Part shown: piece after piece, positions 1-13,855 of the stretch
Layout of the letters: every line of letters starts with the position of its first letter
How positions within the stretch are numbered: position 1 is the first letter of the stretch
Origin: Solenopsis invicta
Lineage: Eukaryota > Arthropoda > Insecta > Hymenoptera > Formicidae
Assembly: GCF_016802725.1 (NCBI RefSeq)
Contig: NC_052670.1
Location: 10,684,141-10,748,140 of the forward strand
Direction: 5' to 3'
DNA: 64,000 nt
The notes under the pieces: model-generated
Databases searched by the model: none
The model's input: the letters and a program-made list of their open reading frames with translations, nothing else
What the model was told of the DNA's origin: nothing
Made by a program: the position numbers and the translations under genes

Positions 1-15
1 AAAATATTTTTTCAG

Positions 16-3000
16 GAGAGATGCTTACGCAAACTTGGTGTGTTCATTGGGTAGCATCCGTTTTGAGATAATATCGATTTTATACAATATTGGAGCAATG
101 CACAGCCAGTTGGGGGCACGAACAGAGAGAAACAGTGCAGATGGAATGAAGATGGCATGTACTCATTTCCAGTGCGCAGCTTGGGCCTTTGAACACCTGA
201 AGAATAGTTTTCCCCAGCCATCTGGTATTGATCTGTCACCAGAATTGATGACATTTATGCATCAGCTTTCCTTAGCACAAGCTCAAGAGTGCATATTGGA
301 GAAGAGCATGCTGGACAATCGTAAGCCAACAATTGTAGGTACGTTTCATCAGCTGTTAGTTATAAATCAATCATTAACGGTTTAGCTTTGTCTGTCATTG
401 TACAAGATGTATATATTATGCAGCCAAAGTTGCAAAGCAAATAGTAGATTACTTCACCATGGCCCTAACCACATTGGAGCAAGGTGGAGTCGAAGATATT
501 GGAACTATTTCTGATACTGTGGGTAACAAAATTTACAAGGTAAGTCAAATTATGGTTTATATATTTGAATTCTTATCAGAATTTAAACACAATATTTATA
601 TATAAAATAATTGTATATCCTGTATGACTTACTTAATCACTTTGCGATTTTTTAATTTTTTGTTGAGTCCAAAATTAAAAACTAATGGCTAGATTCGAAG
701 TAGAAAAGATTTCTAAACATTAATTTAAAATATGAGACAATTTTAAATATTTATTAAGTTTATAAGTTTATTAATGTATTGACATGTTTATTGACATATT
801 AACATATAAGAGTACACAAAGAACTATTTTCGTCAACAATCCATGAGTAAACAGTTGATTTAATTTTTTCTTGTTAAAAGCACCTTAATTAAAATTTAAT
901 AGGTGGATTAAAATTTATGAGCTGAAGTAACAAAAGTACCAAAAAAAACATTAATGTGTGTGTACTCATTATTAATCTAGGCCATATTAGTTTTATTTTA
1001 CCAAGAGTTTTCTTTCTTTGGTTATAAACAAAACATTATAATGAAATTATAAATTAAATACATTGTTATAAAGTATAAATAAAAAGTATAAAAAAATATA
1101 CAATAATATGAATTGCAAAGATTAACAACTATCACTTGATATTTATAGAAAGCACTTTTCCATGAAATATTAGATTAGATTATGAGAAACATAATCAAGA
1201 AAATTCTACTTTGGATCTCACAACCTGTCAACAAGGAATACACAATTTAGCAAACAAGTCATGTTGCTAGCCTGTATGACACAATAGTATTATTTATTCA
1301 ATTTACCATATAATTATCTTATGTTGTTTGAAACAGCAAGTAGGCCATATAGGGTATACTTATCTTATTACTAATTTTGCTCTATGTAATTGTTAGCTAA
1401 GTTTTGCATTAAAGAGGACTTAAAAAAGGGTTTGAAACGTTTACATTATTAATTAGTTAATAAATTAATCAATAAATTATACATCCAGTACAGGATTTTA
1501 ATGGAATTATTTAAATTGATTAGAGACATAATTTAAATTGTTTAGAGCTTAAATATATTGATATTGCATTCTTGAGTTACTATATATATTTTATGAATCA
1601 TCAAATTTATTTTATTTTTTAATTACTAATTCGTTATCGTTATAATCGTCGTTGTGCAAATATAATATATGATAAAAAAAACTTAGTTTTTTGAGATAAA
1701 TAAAGTTAAATAATTAATCGAAATTTTTGCAGAGCTGGAAACGCTACGTCAAGTTTAAAAAAGCGTACCACATGGCCGTTACGTATCTTTACCAAGGTCT
1801 CGCTGCGGAGGAACAAAGGAAGATGGGAGAGCGAGTAGCTTTTTATAATGCCGCATTAGCGTCCCTTAACGAGGCGCATACGATCTACGATTTTGCAAAT
1901 GTTAAAGAGGAGAAAGCTGCAGTGGAGGAATCGCTCACGTTCACCAACGATGTGATCGAAGGCAAGAGAAAAGCCGCTAAAAATGAGAACGATTTTATCT
2001 ATCACGAAGAAGTGCCTGAAAAAGAGAGCCTTGCTTCGGTGAAAGGCGCGTCTTTAGTTAAAGGAATATCGTTTAACATAAATGATCCAGAGGTTTCGGG
2101 ACAAGATATATTTGCAAGGTAATTACATTTTGTTTTAACATCTGTTTTATAATATATAATTTAATTTTGTATTATTAAATTAAAAAAAAGAATAAATGAT
2201 AAAATTATTTTTTTTCCCATTATTATTTTTTTTATCGAACATTAGATAGCTTAATTTTTTTATATGAATTTAATCTTTATATATGTTGTTTTATAGATTT
2301 GTTCCTATGAAAGTACACGAAGCCAATTCTCTTTACTCAGAGGAAAAAGCCAAAATATTGCGTTTTATTGGAGCAAAAATTGACGAAAAAGACCAATATT
2401 TGAACACTTATCTTACTTCCTTGAAGCTAGAACATATGAATTTATGGGATCCTGATGCACAGACTTCAGAAGAATGGGAAGACTTACCTCTCCCGGAAGA
2501 ATTACTCGAACGTTGTGCTGCTCTTAATGCAAAACAACATGTTATTCAGGATTTATTAGATATTATGGGAAAGTTATCTGAAACAAGCCAAGACGTTGAG
2601 AAAGTACTAAAAGAAATATTAAAATTTCTGTTGGAGGAGGAACAAAAGTACTAATTAATCATTTTTCATTTTTGTTAAAAGTTTTAAGCCTCTAATATTT
2701 GATAGTTGGACCGTATCATTAATGATTTTCAATTTTTTGTAGAGAAAAACAATACCAAGACGCAGTAGGCAAAAGACCACCATCAATAGTAGCGACAGAT
2801 TTAACGAGAGAAGCTAAGAAATATGAGGAAGCACACAACAAGGCTTCTGAAAGTAATCAAGCTCTTCATAAAGCGATAACAATGCATGTAAAAAATTTAA
2901 AAATTCTTGCGCAACCGTTAGCTGATTTAATGGCCCAGATTCCTTCGCCAAACGCGTATCTTGCAGGTAATTTTTGTATAAATTTCTTATGTCAAATAAT

Positions 3001-6000
3001 ATTTATTATATATAAATATGTAATATATAACTTTAAATAGCTTATTGAATTTAAGTCCAGTATATAAATTTATTTTTTCAATATTTTTAGATCAAGGTTC
3101 CGAAAAATCACAAGCTAAAGAGATTGAGAAAATGCATATTAAAGAGCTGAAACGTGTATTAAATAAAGTAGACGAGATGCGAATGCAGAGACTTGATTTG
3201 CTTACCAAATTACGAGATCAAATTGTTCAAGATGATCTAACACGTTTACTAGTCACGGCTACGTCTGAATCTGTCTCTCTAGATCGTTTATTTTCGGATC
3301 AACTTGGCAAGCATCAGAGTTTGGTTAGTAAAATTTCATTCAAATTGTATCATATTTTTTAATATGTAAATTGAATAAAAGAGTTTATAATATTAAATTA
3401 CAGGTGAATTTGATAGAACAAAATCTCGCTGCACAAGACAATATATTAGCGGCTTTAACAGATGCATATGCTCAGACTGCCAACGTACGCAAAAATGTGG
3501 AGGAAATAGTGAAACGTAGAGAAATGACTATATCTTCTTTAATCAATTCTTACGACGCGTATGAGGATTTGCTAGCTAAATCGAGCAAGGGCTTAGAATT
3601 TTACAGAAAATTAGAAATAAATGTTTCGAAGTTGTTACAGCGAGTTAAAAGCACATGTAAGGTGCAAGATGAAGAGCGAGAGCAGATACTCGCACAGGAC
3701 AATAAGAACACCACGTATGAAAAGACCGACACGACAATACCATCGACTTACGATCAAGGACGTCCTCGATCTGGTAATGGCCTGAAGCTGAAGGATTATT
3801 TAAACAGCAGAGTGGAAAGCAGCACCGGTTATCAAAATCCGTATTATAACTTATACAAAGGGCATGTTGCTTCGATGCAAATGGATTCGAAATCATTGAC
3901 AACTGACATGGGAAACAAGAATGTAATTCAGTCTTCAAATACAATACCCGTGTCGGAAATTCCGTCCTCGACTGTGAAGTCGCAACATTATTATCCTGCC
4001 ACATACGCTGATTATAGAACGAGTTCTCCGTATTCGTATGGTACACAGACTTATTACGAAAATCCAGTTGCTAATAACATCTTAAGTCAGAACTATTTGC
4101 CGACCACAACGAGCACTACGAGCGTTTACCAGCAGCCGACTCTGACTACGCCAACTGCAGGCGTATCTAATTCGAGTGTACAATATCCCTCCAGTTCCTA
4201 CTTGTCTAATGAACAGACTCTATCCACATCCACTGCGCAAGACAAATTCCATGATGTCTCTTCAAACTACAATGTTTCTAATACTGCTTTGCAATATGAC
4301 GCTTATCAGTCTCCAACGAGTTATAATAGCTATAACATTACAACACCATATATTCCCAATCAAGAGAAAGTTACAGTTAAGAGTGGGACATCTGAGACGT
4401 CCACACACGTTCCGCAGCCAGTACCCCAAATACCTGTCTCTACGATCGGAGTCGCAGCAGCAAGCGGCACCGCGTTGACGGACGGTCAAGGACAAGCTTC
4501 TTATGGCATCGTGCAACAAGCTCAGCAATATGATAATCAACAGAAGACGACTTTGAACCAAGAAATGTTTCACAGTGGTCAGAACGCTACTAGATCTCCA
4601 CAAACGATGCCAACAAAAGACAGTACGTTGACGCAGAATTATTCGCTCCCTCAAACTGTCCACTCTGACATCACATATTCGCAAAACTATCAGAATACCA
4701 CATATTACAATCCAAGCGCAGCGGAACTGCAAACCCAGCGAGTCCCGTACACTCAGGCGTACGATCCAGCTGTTGTTCCTCCGACACAATATATGCAATC
4801 GCCGCAACCAAGTACGAGCAATCAGTCTATACATTCCGTACCATCGACAAATGAAGTCTCTGTATCGTACTCTCCGAATTTACATGGCGTTAGTCCTGTG
4901 CAGTATTCACAACAGACTGGTACGGAACAAAGTACGCAGAATTACACAGATAAAACGTACGCTGCGTACGGTACACAAGTACAAATGAACACCGTCACTC
5001 CGAATTATCCAAGTACTTATCAGAATTATCAGCATGGTGCTACGGGTGGTACGCCGTACGAACAGACCATGTTACCTGGGGACCATACATCCAGCACATA
5101 CGCCTACAACTCCAGTAGTTCAGAAATGATACAGAGTCACGCGAAACCGACAACGGTTCAGAGTTACTCACAATCCTATCAATATTCGCAGCAAGCTCCT
5201 TACTCGGGATACGTGCAGTATCCAAATTATTCGCAAAGCCAAAATTATGCCTACATGCAAAACGCGCATGGAACGAATACAATGGCGTACACATATAATC
5301 CTACTAATCAGGCACAGGGCTACACTTACGTGCCTCAAGGTGCACAGACTTCTCAAACATTGGAGGCGACGGTTTCGGTGACGTCCTCCAATATCACGGC
5401 CAGTAGCATTTATCAACAACAAGAGACAAACGCAAGATATACGAATGCGGGTAATAATGCTGTAGTCAGTCAAACACCATCTTCACAATACAGTCAAGCT
5501 TATCAGTCTCCAACAGGAAACGATACGTATTATACCACACCTTACGGTCTTCAAATGCAGGGTCAAGGTACGTTATATTCTCCAATGTTTTTTTGTGTGT
5601 CTAAGAAATTATTTTGTCATTTTAATATCATTTTGTTTCAGCTGGTTCGGTAACAAGACCGGAAAATTACACCAATTACAATCAGACGTATATGCAGGCC
5701 GTCAACAATGGAACGAATACAACGACAAGCGCTAATCCGATGAAACTCACGACCAAATCCGAAGAACCGAAATCAAACGTCGATCTTCTTTCTGACCTCG
5801 ATATTACTATAAATCATGCACCTCTTGTGCCAGAAGTACGGCCTCTTTCGACAGTACAAAAGAAAGAGGAGACGACAACAGGCGATAATGCAGAAGATAA
5901 TAAGACAGAGAAGAGCGAACAAGATAAATCCTGTAAAACTGAACAAGAAGTCGCAGCTTCCGTTGAAGATAAAAATGATCATGAGAACTTACAAATCGTA

Positions 6001-7746
6001 TGGGATACATGGTATAATGACGTTCAACCGAAAAGAGATCCTCTAGGAGAACCAGCGGCGTTACAAAAATTTATTAATGATGTTGAGAAATATGAAAAAT
6101 TCGTAGATAGTTTACTCGTAAAGACTTTAAGCGGAGCAACGAATCTTGATATCAAGTGGAAGGAAGTTCAGGACTTCGAAGTAAGTTTAAAATAATTTTT
6201 GCTAATGTTATACTAACCGCATCTCTTAATCAAATAAAAAATATTTTTTTTTTAATATACGTATGTTCGAATTTATAAAAGTTATCGTTTTTCTTTTAGG
6301 AACGAGAAAATGGAAAACAATCGAGTACTGTAGCGTTAGCTCACTCGTCCGAAAATCGAACAATTGATTGTATTCCGTACGACACAACACGAGTACAAAT
6401 ATCGTCATCGGATGTTTCATCATACATAAATGCATCCCACATCATGGAAATCACACAGTGGATACCTACAGCATTTATTATAACTCAAACACCTTTAACG
6501 GATAAATTAGATGTTTTTTGGACGATGGTCTGGGAACAAGAGAGTGAAGTTATTGCGTGCTTAACATCTGACGCTCAGGTTTGTGTATAGAAATAAAATC
6601 TATATTTCTGTAATACGGTTAGAAAATTGAAAAAGGCTAAATATTGAAATTTTTCACATAAATATTTTTTTATAATACTTTTTATTATGACATTTTTCTA
6701 AACTTTCATATTCTAATAAAATTTCTTTGTAGTTAAATGGAGAATTGTATTGGCCCATAAGTGAGGAGGACAACTTGGACATAGGAAATTTCACTGTTTC
6801 ACTAAAGAAGATAGTTAACCACACAACATATATTCAAAGAACTCTTTCTATTCAACATAATAAAAAGAAGTCTGAGAGAGTCATTGTACACATGCAATTT
6901 CTTGTGTGGCCTTCAAAGTAAGTTAACTCTGTAATTGAAATATTTAAAAAAGACTGTTATAGTATATCACAATGATTAATATATTTTATTTTTCCAGTGG
7001 TTTTCCGAGTAGTCCTGGCGCTATACTCGCATTTTCAAGCGACGTGATGACAGAACAGGCATTAAGGCGTTGTTCTCCTAAGCCCGTAATTGTACACTGT
7101 TTAGACGGCGGTTCGTTGAGCAGTCTGTTTTTAGTAGCCGCTGCGACTGTGTGTCACATACGAGCTGATTGTGGAATCGTAGATGTACCACTGGTTTTTA
7201 AAGGCCTTGCGAAATGTCGCAAACAAGTCGTAAATAAGGAATCACTATTATTTGCATACAGACTAGTATTGTACCATGCTCAGGATATCTTAATGAAACG
7301 TAAGAGAAATCATTTTTCTTTTCTTTAATTAAACATTGTTTAATTAATATACTGTTTTGTCTTAGGTGGTATTCTGTCATCTACTCGGGCCACGTTTGAA
7401 AATTTGGATGGATTCAAAGGGAACAAAGAGAAAACATCGCGAAAATTACAGTGCCATCCTTCAGATGATTTTCTTCATAATCTTGGTGTGGGGATACAGC
7501 GTCCCGATTCTGAGCAACCAGGTATGCAATTAGCAAAAATATGGTAAATTGATTTGCAATATAAGTTTTAAACGAGCAATTTTCTAAGTGTGTATTTCAT
7601 TTTTTTATTTTATTTTAGGAAAAACACAAACCATTTTAACAAGCGATAGCGCGTCGGCTAAAAGTTCATCGTCACAAGAAAAATCTAATGGCAGAGTCAT
7701 TGATCCCTTAAGTCAATTGGATCCTTTGTGGTCTATCAGAAGATAA
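16..7746 (+). CDS. PTPN23: HD-PTP / PTPN23 (myopic) tyrosine phosphatase-like protein, 5' end outside window
   Basis: Family role: an ESCRT-associated scaffold that sorts ubiquitinated receptors into multivesicular endosomes. Thirteen exons are supported, with GT-AG borders and matching phase: 16-338, 424-539, 1733-2118, 2297-2647, 2743-2967, 3091-3323, 3404-5567, 5642-6180, 6300-6578, 6733-6917, 6998-7299, 7366-7521, 7619-7746. They encode about 1795 codons; roughly the first 100 residues lie upstream. Domain order is a BRO1 domain (exons 1-4, with the family segment VCSLGSIRFE), a helical V domain (exons 4-7), a long Tyr/Gln/Ser/Thr/Pro-rich region (about 3660-5900) and a C-terminal phosphatase-like domain (about 6000-7500). 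The phosphatase loop reads VHCLDGGSLSS at 7092-7124: the cysteine is present, but the arginine six residues later is leucine, so catalysis is unlikely. Stop at 7744-7746. Human HD-PTP is about 1640 aa, so the low-complexity part is longer here. Confidence 0.95.
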
Positions 7747-8791
7747 TTACACAACGCTAAGAATGTAAATTCCACTGTGCAGCTTTAAATGATTATTTAA
7801 ACGAAATAGGCATTCCTATCTTTGTTAAAGTGATTGATACAAATATCGAGCTAGAAAGAATTTTTAAGATAGCTTGTATAAATAATGTTACAATATGGAA
7901 TTAAAAAGTAATAATGCAATCTAAATTAGCTTTGAAATAAAAAGACATTTATTCAAGTATTTGTGTGCTAATCCTTAAGTTTTAACAGTTTTACTGTCTG
8001 TTAAATATATAGAATAAAAAATATAAAACACATGCCTTTTATTCGTATTCATTTTTCACGTTTATACATTTTAATTGGCCTAAGCAATGCAGTCTAATTG
8101 CATTGCTTCATTTATATTTCGATATATTTTAAGCTGTAATGTATCATTAATTAGGTAAATATAACGTAACTTGTATTTCACTTAGCACTTTAATACAATT
8201 AATTTAAATATTCCTGACTATATTCCTGTTTCCATGAAAAATGATTATAATATAAACTTCATGATACATTCATTTTTCGAACATAATGCATTCGCACATA
8301 ACGAAGATACTTTAGACAATATAATTGTTTAATATATAGCGCATTAAATGCGAAATATTTATTATAAAGAGAAACATTCTCTTTTATATTTAAAGCATAT
8401 ACATATGCTAACGTTCAAAAACAAATTCTAATAATTTTACCCGCAGTATCAAGAGGCGCGGTCGCGCCGCGCGCCAGGTGACGCGCTAAGCGATTATGTA
8501 TGACAGTGGTATGATTTTTAAGGATGCTGCCGAAATATATGCTAAACGTATATCTTTTAAAATTCTAATCAATTGTGTTCTAATCATATAGCAGTATTTA
8601 TGTTATTTTTTTTATCTTTACATTTCATTTATAAAAATTCAATTACAATGCGATGAGCAGTAATACATGTATAAGTATTAATATCCGCAGTGAGTGACTG
8701 TCGCGAAACTTGGACATAACTGAACGTCAATATCAAAAGATTTATGACATGGCAATAGATTTTTGTTCACGCGAATCCGGGTTAGAGTATT
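7747..8791. other. Convergent 3' ends of HD-PTP and STT3A
   Basis: No coding sequence is seen here. An AATAAA signal lies near 7936 and another AATAAA-like run near 8012, suitable for HD-PTP polyadenylation. A short GC-rich patch (about 8454-8490, with several GCGC and CGCG steps) stands out from the AT-rich surroundings and probably lies in or near the STT3A 3' UTR. Confidence 0.6.
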
Positions 8792-11700
8792 TTAAGCACC
8801 TCTGTTTCGTAAATCTTTCACTCTGTAAATTCGCACCAGCCAATGTTCCGTCGTGTACGCTTCTTCCAATGTATTTAATTCAAAATCTTTATTTCCGATC
8901 TCCATGTTTCTTACTCTGTCATAACCTGAAGGTTTGCCTGTTTAAAAAGTTCAACGATACAATAATCATTACAAAATCTATGAACTAGTTTTGATCAAAC
9001 ATAGATTCTTACCGCCTTCAGTATAGACTTGGCCAAATCTATAATAGCACATTTTGTACATGAGACAATTGAGCAAAATTGGAGATCCTTCTTTATCTAC
9101 ACGGAATTCGCCTGCGGAATTATAATAATCCCATTCGGTTATGGACTTTCCTTTTTCTGTACTGCCGCCAATGCGCACCATCCATAGGAACTTATTTATG
9201 TCTAATCAAAATACATTAATAATATTAATAATTTTTAACAATATGTATAAAAATTTTTTAAATCTAAATAATAAAATTTTTATATCTGTCCATAGAAGTC
9301 TAAATCATGTATTGGAGTGATATGTGAAAACAGTCTATTTGTAATCAACGGGTACTAGGTTCAATCCCGATTCTCCGGCATGTTTTGATTTACAAATAAA
9401 TGAGTAAGATAAATTGTTAAATCGTTTTGGAAATAATAAATTAACAGAAATCATTGTTGTCCTAGATTATACTCACCATCTGATGAGTAGCCAGTGAGCC
9501 CTCCAAAAATCACAAGGACGTAGTTGACATCTAATTCTCTCATAATCTCGTAAGCTTTTTCCTCGGAACTCGCCATTGCCTGGCCAACTCTTGATATGTG
9601 CGTATTATTCCATGTATTATTGTCTACTAAAATAGTACGATTTGCCATCGCAGTTATCTGATACCCATAATCCCACCATGACATTATTTTAGCATTCTGA
9701 AAAGAACATGAAATACACAATTTTATCGTTTCTTTAAAAGTTTTCTTTCAATTCCAAATCGCAAAATATTTTTTTTAATTTTTTAGTTAAATTGCAACAT
9801 ATACTATATTATATATTATCTATTTATATCTGTATTTTTAGTTGAACATTAAATTTATAAATTCTAACTCAAAAATTCATATTTAAAAAAAAAACTAGCA
9901 ACGTTTACCTCGGGCGTATTCATGCGTAGCCAGTAGTACGCTTCTCTAAAATCGTCAAAAATCATTCGTCCACCGTCAGGTGATCGTGCAGATAATACAA
10001 TGCTAGGTGAGCTATAAGCTTCCGCTGTCACCCACGTGCAGTGAAAAGTATAGGATAGGAAGAGTATAGACATTACTAAGATGAAAAATGAGGCAATCTG
10101 GAAATATATTTGTATTTCTATAAATTTTTTTAATTTAATAACACTTTTCCCGCGTCTAACTATCATATTTAAGCATATCTGTTTTTCTCGAAATATTAAA
10201 AACTTACCTCACTTCTCAAGATATAATTATTTTCGAATTTCTTGGCTTTTTTATCGACAACCTTTCCACTTTCAACTTGTTTCATGTAAGTGACTAATAG
10301 AGAAGAAGCTCCTATTCCACCCAAAATGCACATTACTGGAGCAAGTACTAACATTAAACGTACCATTACTCCCTAAAATATTAAATAAGTACTATTTAAG
10401 TATAATATAAATAAAATTTATATAGAAAAATAAATATAAAAAAACTGTCTATATATTCTACAAATATTTAAAATTGTAAGGTCATATATGATCTTTTACT
10501 TACTGCAAAATATAAACTAGTAACTCCATACAAAATTAAGAAAATGTTCGAGTCTGTTAACTTGGAGAAACAGAAGTATAAGCCTGATGGAAACAAAAAT
10601 ACAAGTATCTGCAGATCGAAGTAAAAGGAGCTCCATGATGTTGGCTGATGCTCAGAGACCGAAGCAATTATCGGAATATGATTCTTTGCATAAGATGGAT
10701 CAAGCAGGGAGTAAAAGCGTCCAGTCCATGGTGATATTTTTCCTTCAAAAAAATTAAGCAATATGCACATAAGAAAATATATCATTAAATAATATATTTG
10801 ATACATATATTTTTTATGAGCGTTATATATATATATATATATACAAATAAAAAATACAAAGTTAATACCTGTAATGGTTAAAACACCGCCAATTACACAT
10901 GAAGTTGTAACCACCACAACAAGCAGAGCACGGAATAATATCTCAAATTCTTTTTGAGACAATTTACTTCTCAAATAATCCACTAATGCGTGTATCTGAC
11001 AAAGACCAAAAACACCCAGTGCCTAAAAATTACGAAAAATGAAGTAAATAAGATTGTATGTAAAATTTCAAGTAAATTAATGTTATAAAGTTGGATATTA
11101 TTTAAATTGTGCTTAAAATTAAAATAATATTAAATCTTTAATAATGTTTTAAGAATATTATCGCAACTTACAAGCATATGCTCGGAACTCTGAACAGGTT
11201 GAAAACCAACAAATGAGATCTGCATAGATAAAATAGTTCCTAAACAATATAAAATACTATATGCGATGTATATCCTGTGAGAGAATCTGCCAGTCACCAT
11301 CAACGTCAGTACGTGCAACGGAATCAAATTAATCAGAAAGACATATCCGCCCCATGAAGACACCATGTAGAAATAAGCCAGCGCGGCGCACGTGGCCCAA
11401 CAAATTGCTCCTGTTTTTACAGCTTTGATCCACATATAATATGTGAAAAGCATGCAAAAGATCGCTATGCCTTCATTATCGTAAGAACCTGCAACTGATC
11501 GAGATATATAGCCAGGGACAATTGCAATCATTGCAGCTGCAAATAGGCCTGAAGCGGAATCCTAAAAAGATAAAATTAAATGAATGTGATAAAAGAAAAT
11601 ACCACTGTATCTGCTTCAAAGGTGCTCTGTATTAAATCAATAAAAAAATATATAAGTTGTACCTTTAACTCTTTGGTAAGGAGATAGGTAATAATTGTCG

Positions 11701-12612
11701 TTAAACTTGAAAATAATGGAGCAAGGAAGACACAAATGTTGCGTATATCTAATGTGATGTTCAGTAACCATGAGATACGATACAGTGCTGCTGAAGTTAT
11801 CATCAAACCAGGGTATATAGTTCCTGTAAAATTCATTAATGAATATTAACACCTTTCTTTCTCTTTCTCAGAGATTCTTCAACAACACATATTTAATCCT
11901 CTGAGGACACTATTGTTTTTTACTACTTTCCTGAACACAAGGAGTTATTGGTTCGTTTTTAAATTTTTGAGTTTTAAAAAATTTGAAAAAATTCTACACT
12001 CTTCCAACATTTTAGAATATAATTTCACGTTTGTTTGATACAAAATGTTTATCACATTTTTTGTATATATCTGAATTTGAGGTAGACTAAATTAAAATTA
12101 AAAATTTATTGGGATCATTATATCCCCCATGTGACCTCGGAGAATTAAGAAATGTCATATACATCATTTTTGCATATATTTAAAAAATGTTTTACAGATA
12201 TCTTTATGTGTATTATTTGGATCTGTGTGAAAACTTATCAGCATACAATTAATACCTCCTATTATCCTGCCAAGTGGATACCAAACACGATCATCAAACC
12301 AATTATGGAAACTATAGAATCCATTTTCAGCTAGATATTTTGTAGTACGATAATTGAAATATGGATCAAATTCATGAATAACACTTTCAAATCTTAGTAC
12401 TGAGAATAAACGTGTTGCAAATGCTGAAAGAAAATACAATAAATATAAGAGTGAGTACACACACCTAATCTCGATATTTCTTTATCTGATAAATCCAAGA
12501 TAATAATAAACCTACATAAAATTGCTGCTAAGGAAAGCACAGTTAATTTCAGAAGTGTTTCCTGCTTCTGCGCCGTCATACGCAGACCCCTCGTCCTTAA
12601 TAACGTCACCAT
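8792..12612 (-). CDS. Stt3A: STT3A, catalytic subunit of oligosaccharyltransferase
   Basis: Transfers the glycan from dolichol-linked donor to Asn-X-Ser/Thr sites in the ER lumen; STT3A is the co-translational form attached to the translocon. Eleven exons, 5' to 3' on the minus strand: 12612-12516, 12423-12256, 11823-11663, 11561-11172, 11022-10869, 10742-10504, 10372-10208, 10097-9909, 9696-9477, 9201-9013, 8937-8792. They join to 2118 nt, 705 aa plus stop, the same length as human STT3A. Visible motifs: EFDPYFNYR in the first luminal loop (metal-binding acid), SVSEHQPT in a luminal loop, and SWWDYGYQIT, the acceptor-recognition WWDYG motif. The stretch NRTILVDNNTWNNTHISRVG favours STT3A over STT3B. 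Two start codons exist, at 12612 and 12579; the first gives the full family length. Head-to-head with Nup205, tail-to-tail with HD-PTP. Confidence 0.96.
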
Positions 12613-13855
12613 GTCGGCCCGGAGGAATGCACAGCAATTTTAAATGAAATAAATCCTGTATCTCTTACAGCATCAATCTGCAAACAGATCAAAGCTCCTT
12701 TAATCCATCTTTTCTGTATATATATTTGCACGCGGCGCACGCATCGTTATTGTTGATCAAAGAGATTTTGCGTGACGTGAAGTTCAGACAGGCAGATAAA
12801 TCTGGTTTCTAAGGAATGAGAACAGGTAGTTTTGTATAATCCATGCAGCTTGAGCACATGCCCGCTACTTGAGGAGGTTATAATCTCATGGGCAGAGCAA
12901 AACGACGAGCGAATTGCAAGCGATGAGCGTCTCCGTTTACAAATAAACGCTCCTTAATTTTTGGATATCTGACACGCCTACGACAGTGCACATGCATTCG
13001 CAAACAACGCCGGGTAGAACTCCATCGTACCACGTACACAAAACTACCGGCCGGTGACATATGCATACGTCAACTCGCATATTTCACTCTTCCGTATTGC
13101 GCTCAACAAGATGCGCTGATGGTTCGAGAGAAACTTACAAAATTATTTTATACAACAAATGTGCGTAAACACAATGTGACCATTTAAATTATTAACTAAG
13201 AAACGCGATGAACGCGAGACAAATATTTCCAAAAAAAAGCCATAGATTACGACCCACACGATCAGAAGATGATCAAGTGGAATGAGAAAATGACTTTAGC
13301 GTCATCTATCCGCCACATCGCTTTTTCCTTTCGATAAAAAAATTATTAATTATTAATTTTGAAAAATTGAATTCTAAAAAAATAAGTAAAATTCAAGGAA
13401 TTAGTTAAGAAGTGCCATTTAAATTTTAAAATTTTCTAGACTTTTAAATTAAAAAAATTAAAAGCCACGATGCTAGAAATGTGTGTCCACGGTGCTAGAA
13501 ATCGTTCCGAGATCTCGAACGGAAGGAAAATTGGCCAATCGCATTAGGTAGTTGGCCGATTATTTCAAGACGATTGGTTAATTCTCTTTTTATTCGAGAT
13601 CTCGAACCTACACGTGGACAAAAGAAGAATGAAGCAAATGATGCAGCCATCCCCTCCATTGGCTATCAAAAGGCTCCGTTCTAAACTGGCTGAATTGGCA
13701 TGGGCATCGCTGGTTCTCGGTTCCCGCCAGCACCCGTCAGGTTAACCGGTATCAACCGGTATTTATGTTTTACGAAACTTGTGCGGCTTACACTTAATTA
13801 CGGTATCTCGTTAGTTGTGATTTGTTTCTGAAACGTCGCCCTTAATGTGAAAAAG
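12613..13855. promoter_or_regulatory. Shared upstream region of STT3A and Nup205
   Basis: The two start codons face away from each other across 1.24 kb, so this stretch must hold both promoters. It contains a GC- and CpG-richer patch (about 12,880-13,080), CCAAT/ATTGG boxes (13,530-13,540, 13,571 and 13,657), a 16-base near-direct repeat (13,465-13,480 and 13,487-13,502) and two copies of the 10-bp palindrome CGAGATCTCG (13,508-13,517 and 13,595-13,604), each followed by AAC. Promoter function is inferred from position; no TATA box is obvious. Confidence 0.6.

Noticed and set aside
4262..4834. A 190-codon frame antisense to HD-PTP.
   Set aside because: Shadow of the Tyr/Gln/Ser-rich coding exon; its own composition is not protein-like.
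9340..9390. GGTTCAATCCCG in an STT3A intron looks like a tRNA T-arm or SINE B box.
   Set aside because: No matching acceptor stem, D-arm or anticodon arm can be drawn upstream.
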